A stretch of DNA of 5,791 nucleotides from an uncultured Collinsella sp. (GTDB lineage Bacteria > Actinomycetota > Coriobacteriia > Coriobacteriales > Coriobacteriaceae): NCBI GenBank assembly GCA_900549195.1, contig URNK01000112.1, positions 1-5,791 of the forward strand, written 5' to 3'. The notes under the pieces are model-generated. The model did no database searches. It was given only the letters and a program-made list of their open reading frames with translations, and was not told where the DNA came from. This document shows, in pieces, positions 1 to 5,791 of the stretch (the first letter of the stretch is position 1; every line of letters begins with the position of its first letter). The position numbers were made by a program, and so were the translations under genes.

Positions 1-1
1 G

Positions 2-3000
2 GCGGGCGCCGGTTCGGGTAAGACCTTTACCCTCACGCGCCGCATCGTCTATGCGCTCTCGCCCGAATCCGGTCCGTTCGTTGAGCATCTGGACCAGGTG
101 CTCGCCATTACCTTTACCAAAGATGCCGCGGCCGAGATTCGCGACCGCGTGCGCCGTGCGCTTATCGACGAGGGCATGGACGAGGAAGCACTGACCGTCG
201 ACGACGCGTGGATTTCGACCATTCACGGCATGTGCTCGCGTATCCTGCGCGCGCACGCGCTGGAACTGGGCATCGACCCCGAGTTCACGGTGCTCACCGA
301 TACCGACGAGCTCATGGACCAGGCTGTTGAGCATGTGCTGGGTCGCGCGACGGCACCCGATGCCGCCCCCGAGCTCGCGGCATCGCTCAAGGCCCTCTAT
401 GCCTGGTATCCCATGGCGGGCGAGGGCGGTTCCTTTGGCGGCGGTACGACCATCAAGGGTCTGGTGCGCGACCTGCTGGAGCTGTCGAGCCAGTTGCCGG
501 GCGGTATGGACGACGTGCGCGTGGCGCGCGGCCAGGCCGATACCTCGGCACTCGCCGATGCCTATCGCGCGGCGCTGGGTGCGAGCAAGGCCTCGACCGA
601 GAAGGCGCAGGCGGCGCTCGATGCCATCGACGCGTTCGAGGCGAGCGGCAAGACCATGGCCGATGCGGCGCGACTCATGATGTCGTGCACCATGCCGCGC
701 GCGAGCAAGGCATTCCCTAAGGAGCAGGCCGAGCTGCTCAAGGCGGAGGCCGCCGATGCGTTTATCAATATCGTGCTTGCCTGCGGTGCCCCGGCGCTCG
801 ATGCGCTGGTGGGCCTGGCCCGTTCCGTGGAGGCCGAGTATCGCGCGCTGAAGGCTGCCCAGTCCGCCCTCGATAATAACGACCTGCTGCGTATGGCCTA
901 CGAGGCCCTGCGCGATTACCCGGCCATCCGTGCTGCGTACGAGGGCCGCTTTAAGATGGTCATGATCGATGAGTTTCAGGATACCGACCAGATGCAGGTC
1001 GATCTGATACGCTACCTGACGGGTGCGGGGGAGCGCGCGCTGTGCACCGTGGGCGATGCGCAGCAGTCCATCTATCGCTTCCGTGGCGCCGAGGTCGAGG
1101 TGTTCCGTCGTCAGGAGCGCAAGGTGGGATCGACGGCAGCGTCCGAGACGGTCGCCACGCCGGATGTCCCTGCCGGCGAACTCGTCAAGCTCGTGCGCAA
1201 CTTCCGCAGCCATGACGAGGTGCTGCGTTACGTGGCACGCGTCTTCGACGGCGATGACGGCGGCCTGATGCAGGGCTTTTTGGATCTTGAAGCGAGCGAC
1301 GGCCGCAAGAACACGCTGGTGGCAGACGCCTCGCGTCGCCAGGCCCTCTTTGTTGCCGGCGGCAGTACGCAGGAGCGCACGCAGGCCAAGGCCCGTGCGA
1401 TCGCCGAGCGCTTCCGCGCGCTTGCCGATGCCGGCCAGCCCCAGGGCGGCATGGTGCTGCTGCTGGGCCGCATGACCAACGCCGACGTCTACGCCCAGGC
1501 CTTCCGCGACCAGGGGCTCGACTGCGTCATCGCGGGTGGTTCGGTCTTTGCCCAGGCAGCCGAGGTGCAGACGGTGCGCGCCCTGGTATGTGCGCTCGCC
1601 AATCCGGCCGATACGGCGCAGGGCCTTATGCCGCTGCTCGCCTCGCCGATGTTTGCGCTCGGCGCTCAGGAGTTCCTGGCGCTGGCGACCAAGCTCGATA
1701 GCGAGACGGGGGAGACCTCGCGCCGGAATATCGACGCGGGCATCATGAGTGATTTCGACGTGCCGGGTCTGCAAGATCTGCCGCTCGTGACGCGCGCCCG
1801 CGAGGTGCTGCGGTATGCGCTTCGTCGCGTGGGCCGCGATTCGTTCGCCGCCATCGCGCGCGACGTGGTCAACGCCTCCGGCTGGTTTGTGCGTCTGGCA
1901 CAGCGCGGTCCCGAAGGCAAGGCCATTGCCGCCAACGTGCTCAAGGCGCTCGACGCCGTGGCCGAGGCGGAGGCCGAGTTCGGTAACTCGCCGCGTTCCA
2001 TCGCGCTGGCCTTCGACCGCTTCTTGGCGGGCAAGGAAGCCCCGGGTGCCCTCAACGAGGAGGGCGACGGCGCGGTGCGCATCATGACGGTTCACGCCTC
2101 TAAGGGTCTGGAATATCCGGTCGTGGCGGTCGCCGAGTGCTTTGGCGTGCGTAAGCCCTCGGGTGCGGCACAGATGGGTCGCGTCGAGGGAGGAGCGCAG
2201 GTCGTGGCGCTGCCGGCACGCTTCGACGGCGTTAAGCTCACCGACGGAACCTTTGTGAAGGGCGACGACGTCAAAAAGCAGTTTGAGCACGCGTTTAAGG
2301 GCAAGGGCACGTCGCTGTGGCTACCGCCGGAGCTCATGGAGGATGTCTGCGCGACGGGTTCTCCCGCCGAGGCATTCGTTCGCCTGCGCAACGACGACCT
2401 GCAGCTTTCGCTCGAGGAGCGGGCTCGTCTGCTCTATGTCGCCATGACGCGTGCGCGCGAGCTGGTGATCTTGGCGATGGATGCCGGCGTGAGCCGCGGC
2501 AAGGTGGCGGCGCCGACCTTCGATGTCGAGACGGATCTGACCTACGATGTCCTGCGCCGCATTCTGCCGACGGACGCTCTGGACATGCCGCAGCTCGATA
2601 GCGACCGTTTGGTGTTCGACAACTCCAAGCCGGGCGACTACGAGCTCATCTCGCTCGCGGGCTTTACCTTTGGCGAGCAGGCGTTTGAGGCCAACGCTTC
2701 GCTGGATGTCGAGGGCAGGCTTGTCCGCGGCGATGCCGATGCAGATGCTGCCGACGATTCGGCCAGTACAATCGTCCCTGGTCCTGCCGACCCCAAGCCC
2801 GATTCGTTTGAGCTTGTGTATCCCCAGGCAGTGGGCGTGCGCATGGGCATCTGTCCGTTTCCGGTGCGTGACTCGTATAGCTACTCGTCAATCGCCGCGG
2901 CGCTCCATGCCGAGACAGAAGACCGTGCCGCCGAGGCGCGTGTGCCCATGGACGAGGCTGGCGATGATGCGGAGTCGGATGGTTCCGAGATGACGGATGC

Positions 3001-3562
3001 GGACGTGGCCGCTGTCGAGCCCGCCGGCAACCCCATGGCGCTGGGCTCGGCGTTCCATGCCGCCTGCCAGTGGCTGATCGAGATGGGTTCCGATGCGCTG
3101 CCCGCTGAGCGTGCCGATGCTCTGGCGCGCCTGTGGCGCCTGACGCCGGAGCAGCGCGAACGCTTCGACGTTGCCCTGAACCGCTGGCTCAAGTCGGCTG
3201 TTCGTGCCGATCTGCTCGCGTGGCCGTGCGTTCGCGCCGAGGTGCCGTTCTTTTCGCTGGGCTGCGAGGACGAGGACATCGCTCGCTACGGTGCCTATGC
3301 CGAGGGCGCCATCGATGCACTGGCCACCGACCCGGCCGATCCGTCGCGCGCCCTGGTCATTGATTACAAGACGGGCGGCACGCCGGACGAGACGCCGGAC
3401 CAGCTGCTCGAGAAGCACGCCCTGCAGGCGCGCGTTTACGCCGACGTGTTGCACAAGGCGGGCTTTGAGGCCGTGACCGTCAAGTTCGTCCGCGTGGAGC
3501 AGCCGGATCCGACCCTCTTCGTCGAACCCGCCGAACCTCAAGTGGTCACCTACAACTTCTAG
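2..3562 (+). CDS. addA: AddA/RecB-family ATP-dependent helicase-nuclease, 5'-truncated
   Basis: UvrD-like (superfamily 1A) helicase fused to a C-terminal RecB-type nuclease. Enzymes of this family unwind and resect double-strand breaks for RecA loading, usually as AddAB. The frame is already open at base 2 and 1,186 codons are visible. The GTG at 98 is an internal valine. Probably only 20-40 N-terminal residues, including the Q motif, are missing. Helicase motifs are all intact: Walker A AGAGSGKT (2-25), Ia ITFTKDAA (107-130), STIHGMC (215-235), II DEFQDTD (968-988), III VGDAQQSIYRFRGA (1049-1090), IV NFRS (1199-1210), V MTVHASKGLEYP (2084-2119), VI LLYVAMTRA (2429-2455). Nuclease residues are also present: YSYSSI (2876-2893), GSAFHAA (3044-3064), E (3239), GAIDA (3305-3319) and IDYK (3359-3370). 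An acidic, probably disordered stretch lies before and inside the start of the nuclease domain (about 2711-3030). No AddB-like cysteine cluster is seen. RecB is the alternative name; AddA is preferred for this lineage without proof, since the partner gene is out of view. Confidence 0.9.
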   Translation, partial: AGAGSGKTFTLTRRIVYALSPESGPFVEHLDQVLAITFTKDAAAEIRDRVRRALIDEGMDEEALTVDDAWISTIHGMCSRILRAHALELGIDPEFTVLTDTDELMDQAVEHVLGRATAPDAAPELAASLKALYAWYPMAGEGGSFGGGTTIKGLVRDLLELSSQLPGGMDDVRVARGQADTSALADAYRAALGASKASTEKAQAALDAIDAFEASGKTMADAARLMMSCTMPRASKAFPKEQAELLKAEAADAFINIVLACGAPALDALVGLARSVEAEYRALKAAQSALDNNDLLRMAYEALRDYPAIRAAYEGRFKMVMIDEFQDTDQMQVDLIRYLTGAGERALCTVGDAQQSIYRFRGAEVEVFRRQERKVGSTAASETVATPDVPAGELVKLVRNFRSHDEVLRYVARVFDGDDGGLMQGFLDLEASDGRKNTLVADASRRQALFVAGGSTQERTQAKARAIAERFRALADAGQPQGGMVLLLGRMTNADVYAQAFRDQGLDCVIAGGSVFAQAAEVQTVRALVCALANPADTAQGLMPLLASPMFALGAQEFLALATKLDSETGETSRRNIDAGIMSDFDVPGLQDLPLVTRAREVLRYALRRVGRDSFAAIARDVVNASGWFVRLAQRGPEGKAIAANVLKALDAVAEAEAEFGNSPRSIALAFDRFLAGKEAPGALNEEGDGAVRIMTVHASKGLEYPVVAVAECFGVRKPSGAAQMGRVEGGAQVVALPARFDGVKLTDGTFVKGDDVKKQFEHAFKGKGTSLWLPPELMEDVCATGSPAEAFVRLRNDDLQLSLEERARLLYVAMTRARELVILAMDAGVSRGKVAAPTFDVETDLTYDVLRRILPTDALDMPQLDSDRLVFDNSKPGDYELISLAGFTFGEQAFEANASLDVEGRLVRGDADADAADDSASTIVPGPADPKPDSFELVYPQAVGVRMGICPFPVRDSYSYSSIAAALHAETEDRAAEARVPMDEAGDDAESDGSEMTDADVAAVEPAGNPMALGSAFHAACQWLIEMGSDALPAERADALARLWRLTPEQRERFDVALNRWLKSAVRADLLAWPCVRAEVPFFSLGCEDEDIARYGAYAEGAIDALATDPADPSRALVIDYKTGGTPDETPDQLLEKHALQARVYADVLHKAGFEAVTVKFVRVEQPDPTLFVEPAEPQVVTYNF
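2732..2749 (+). repeat. three tandem GATGCN hexamers inside the helicase-nuclease gene
   Basis: GATGCC, GATGCA and GATGCT follow one another in frame and encode Asp-Ala three times, within the acidic linker between the helicase and nuclease domains. The third base differs in each copy, so this is an old or protein-level repeat rather than a fresh slippage product. It is a minor element that may vary in length between strains. Confidence 0.5.
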
Positions 3563-3574
3563 CCCTCAGATAAC

Positions 3575-3637
3575 TTGCGGTGGAATACGGACTGTTTTGG
3601 CCAAAAAAGCCGCCAAACAGTCCGTATTTCACCGCAA
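3575..3637. repeat. 63-bp near-perfect inverted repeat forming a long hairpin
   Basis: The 23-nt left arm (3575-3597) pairs with the right arm (3615-3637) at every position except 3583/3629. There G faces T, which is a G-U wobble in a plus-strand transcript. With one T bulged, pairing can extend inward by TGG/CCA, and the remaining loop contains a run of six A (3603-3608). The element begins 12 bases after the addA stop and is about half G+C, below the flanking genes. No T-tract follows the stem on either strand, so it is not a textbook intrinsic terminator. It may still end or protect the addA transcript, or be one copy of a dispersed palindromic repeat. The structure is certain; its role is inference. 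Confidence 0.85.
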
Positions 3638-3668
3638 CTGCAAGAGGAGCCGTGTGGGTTTGGCTAGG

Positions 3669-3699
3669 TTCGGGTGCCGTCCGCGCCGTGCGGTAAAAT
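3669..3699 (+). promoter_or_regulatory. probable sigma-70-type promoter for dnaE
   Basis: TAAAAT at 3694-3699 matches the -10 consensus TATAAT at five of six positions and stands out in GC-rich surroundings. The best -35 candidate, TTCGGG (3669-3674), is poor and has a 19-bp spacer. Transcription would start near 3706, giving a leader of about 33 nt before the dnaE ATG. An imperfect 13-bp palindrome (3681-3693, CCGCGCCGTGCGG, one G-T pair) fills the spacer next to the -10 and could be an operator or chance. The -10 is reasonable; the -35 is weak. Confidence 0.45.
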
Positions 3700-3725
3700 C
3701 GTTCAGTCAGAACACGAACCCGCAT

Positions 3726-3730
3726 CGGAG
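3726..3730 (+). promoter_or_regulatory. ribosome binding site of dnaE
   Basis: CGGAG, with GGAG at 3727-3730, lies eight bases before the ATG at 3739. This is good Shine-Dalgarno spacing. It supports this ATG, as does the fit of the resulting N-terminus (MAFVHLHNHT) to the family. Confidence 0.7.
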
Positions 3731-3738
3731 CTCATCAC

Positions 3739-5743
3739 ATGGCATTCGTCCATCTGCACAATCACACTGTTTTCTCCATGCTCGACGGCGCAACCCGTAT
3801 CCAGGATATGGTCAATCGTGCCGTTGAACTTGGCATGCCCGCCGTGGCCATTACCGACCACGGCTATATGTATGGCGTGCCCGACCTGGCGCTGGCCTGC
3901 GACGCCGTCAATCACAACACGCCCGAGTACAAAACCTGGAGCCACGACAAGGCCTTCTTGGAAAAGGACCGCCGCGACGAGCTGGTGGAGCCCGATCCCG
4001 AGGAAAACCCGCGCGAGCATGCCCAGTATGTGAAGGACATGGCCATGTGGGACGAGAAGGGCAACATCGACGAGCTCAAGCCGCCCCTGGTCATCAAGCC
4101 CATCTTCGGCTGCGAGGTCTACTTTACGCCGGACGAGACCCTTGCCCGCGACCACAAGCCCGAGCTCTACCACATGATCCTCCTGGCCAAGGACCAGGAG
4201 GGCTACGTCAACCTGATGCAGACGGTCTCCGAGGCCGCCGTGCAGGGCTTTTACTACAAGCCCCGTGTGACGCTCGACAACCTGCGCCGCCATGCCAAGG
4301 GCATGATCTGCACGAGTGCCTGCATCGCGGGCATCATCCCCAAATACATCGACCGCGGTGACATGGAGGGCGCCATCAAGTGGGCTGAGACCTTCCGCGA
4401 CACCTTCGATCCCGGCGACTTCTATATCGAGATCCAGGAACACGGCATCACCACCGACAACGGCCTCACCGACGAGCAGATGGACCGCACGCTCATCGAC
4501 ATCGCCAAGCAGGTGGGCGTCAAGGTCATCGCCACCAACGACTTCCACTACCTGCGCCGCGAGGACGCGCCCGTGCAGGACGTCATCATGTGCATCGGCA
4601 TGAACGCCAAGGTCGACGACCCCAACCGCATGCGCATGACCGGCTCGGAGTTTTACATGAAGACCGAGGAGGAGATGCGGGCGATGTTCCCGTATTGCCC
4701 CGAGGCCTGCGACAACACGCTCGAGATCGCCGACAAGTGCTACGTTGAGCTGGACTGGGACTCCATCATCCTGCCGCGCTTCCCGTTGCTCGACCCCGGC
4801 GAGACGCATGAGAGCCAGTTCCGCCGCGAGTGCGAGAAGGGCCTGCGCCAGCACTATGGCGACGATTGGGCCACGCGCGAGATCGGTGGCGTCAACATCA
4901 AAGAGCGCTTTGAGTACGAATACAAGGTCATCTGCGACAAGGGCTTTGCCGCCTACTTTTTGATCGTTGCCGAGTACGTGCAATGGGCCAAGGACAACGG
5001 CATCGGCGTCGGCCCCGGCCGTGGCTCGGCCGCCGGCGCTATCGTCGCCTACGCCATGAACATCACCGCGTTCGACCCGCTCGAGAACGGCCTGATGTTC
5101 GAGAGGTTCCTGTCCCCGCAGCGCACCGAGATGCCCGATATCGATATGGACTTCGACGATGAGCGGCGCCTCGAGGTCGTGGAGCACGTTCGCCAGCTCT
5201 ACGGCCCCGAGAAGGTCACCCACGTCATCACCTACTCGACCATTAAGGCCAAGCAGGCCATCAACGACGCCGCGCGCGTGCTGGACTATCCGGTCTACAT
5301 GGGCCAGCGCCTGTCCAAGATGGTCTCGAGCGACCCCAAGGTCAAGCTCAAGCAGGTGCTCGAAAAGCAACCCGGCAAAGAGGATCTGTTTAACCCCGAC
5401 TTTGCCGAGGCCTATAAAAAGGATGACGACGCCCGCCGCATCATCGACACGGCACTCTCGATTGAGGGCCTCACCCGTGGCGAGGGCGTGCACGCGTGCG
5501 CCGTTCTGATCTGCCGTGACCCCGTCAACGAGCACGTGCCCACCAAGCTCGACACCAAGGGCGGCGTCGAGATTACCCAGTACGAGGGTCATACCGTTGC
5601 CGACATGGGCCTGCTCAAGATGGACTTTTTGGGCCTGCGCACGCTGACGGTTATCTCCAAGGCCAAGGCAAACATCAAAAAGAACTTCGGCATCGACATC
5701 AAAGAGGAAGAGATTCCCTTTGACGATCCCGAGATCTTTAAGC
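3739..5743 (+). CDS. dnaE: DNA polymerase III alpha subunit (replicative DnaE), 3'-truncated by contig end
   Basis: Catalytic subunit of the chromosomal replicase. The first 668 residues of an expected 1,150-1,200 are present. The PHP domain (about 1-285) opens with HLHNHTVFSMLDGA and keeps all nine metal-site positions: H7, H9, D16, H41, E126, H145, C195, D268, H270. This resembles mycobacterial DnaE1, whose PHP domain is a known 3'-5' proofreading exonuclease, and differs from E. coli DnaE, where the site is degraded. A charged insert of about 60 residues sits between ITDHG (38-42) and GCEVYF (124-129). The palm carries GPGRGSAAG (425-433), PDIDMDF (catalytic D467 and D469) and the third catalytic aspartate, D629, in LLKMDFLGLRTLT. 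VHACAV (584-589) is actinobacterial-like. Missing are the rest of the fingers, the helix-hairpin-helix and clamp-binding region, the OB fold and the tau-binding domain. Real sequence stops at 5743; the continuing open frame is adapter. The gene has its own ribosome site and probable promoter. Confidence 0.95.
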
Positions 5744-5791
5744 CTGTCTCTTATACACATCTGACGCTGCCGACGACTCCTTACGTGTAGA
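5744..5791 (-). other. Illumina Nextera adapter plus i5 index (assembly artefact)
   Basis: Bases 5744-5762 read CTGTCTCTTATACACATCT, the reverse complement of the 19-bp Tn5 mosaic end used in Nextera libraries. GACGCTGCCGACGA (5763-5776) completes the Nextera read-1 adapter. CTCCTTAC (5777-5784) is the reverse complement of index GTAAGGAG (S505/N505), and GTGTAGA (5785-5791) begins the P5 sequence. The order matches an i5-side adapter read through from a short fragment. It should be trimmed. No native feature lies here, and it is not a natural transposon. Confidence 0.98.

Noticed and set aside
98..100. GTG at 98 as the start of the helicase gene
   Set aside because: The frame is open upstream to base 2 and encodes the essential Walker A motif there, so 98 is an internal valine codon.
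2888..3541. 217-codon and other reverse or shifted frames inside addA
   Set aside because: They overlap the clearly real helicase-nuclease, are rich in Arg, Ala and Ser as expected from out-of-frame GC-rich DNA, and show no domain.
3575..3637. Canonical rho-independent terminator
   Set aside because: No T-tract follows the stem on either strand, and the A-run is in the loop rather than flanking the stem.
3642..3696. Short leader peptide: AAGAGGAG (3642-3649) followed by GTG at 3652 and a 14-codon frame ending TAA at 3694
   Set aside because: The ribosome-site-like sequence is good, but spacing to GTG is only two bases, the peptide has no regulatory pattern and its stop overlaps the proposed -10 box.
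3597..3827. 76-codon frame beginning TTG within the hairpin loop side
   Set aside because: It begins within the inverted repeat, runs through the promoter region and into dnaE out of frame, and has no good ribosome site at its start.
3703..5760. 685-codon reverse-strand open frame as a gene
   Set aside because: It starts in adapter sequence (MCIRDR), lies fully opposite dnaE and has no recognisable domain; its openness follows from GC-rich codon bias.
5744..5762. Natural Tn5 (IS50) end as a mobile element
   Set aside because: The 19 bp is the engineered mosaic end and is followed directly by the synthetic Nextera primer site, index and P5 sequence.

Overview
This window looks like one end of a GC-rich bacterial contig, most likely from an anaerobic actinobacterium of the class Coriobacteriia (a Collinsella-like gut bacterium). 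The lineage call is inference. It rests on strongly GC-biased codons, an actinobacterial-type DnaE (nine PHP metal-site residues kept, VHACAV segment) and my recollection of coriobacterial DnaE proteins carrying a similar charged insert.

Layout: bases 2-3562 (+) encode almost all of a large AddA/RecB-family helicase-nuclease. It is open at the left edge, starting inside the Walker A motif, and it ends at a TAG. Bases 3563-3738 are a 176-bp intergenic region. It contains a striking 63-bp near-perfect inverted repeat (3575-3637), then a probable promoter (-10 at 3694-3699) and a Shine-Dalgarno sequence (3726-3730). Bases 3739-5743 (+) encode the N-terminal 668 residues of the replicative DNA polymerase III alpha subunit, DnaE. 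Bases 5744-5791 are not genomic: they are Illumina Nextera adapter with an i5 index, so dnaE is cut by the end of the assembly and not by biology.

Both genes belong to chromosome maintenance. The helicase-nuclease would process double-strand breaks for RecA-dependent repair, normally with a partner subunit (AddB) whose gene would be expected upstream, outside the window. DnaE copies the chromosome. The long hairpin and a separate promoter suggest two transcription units rather than one operon. I see no tRNA, rRNA, CRISPR, insertion sequence or phage gene.

I found no convincing undescribed system. The points most worth a second look are the adapter read-through, which creates a false DnaE C-terminus and a false 685-codon antisense frame; the long intergenic hairpin; an insertion of about 60 residues in the DnaE PHP domain; and the intact PHP metal site, which suggests built-in proofreading.
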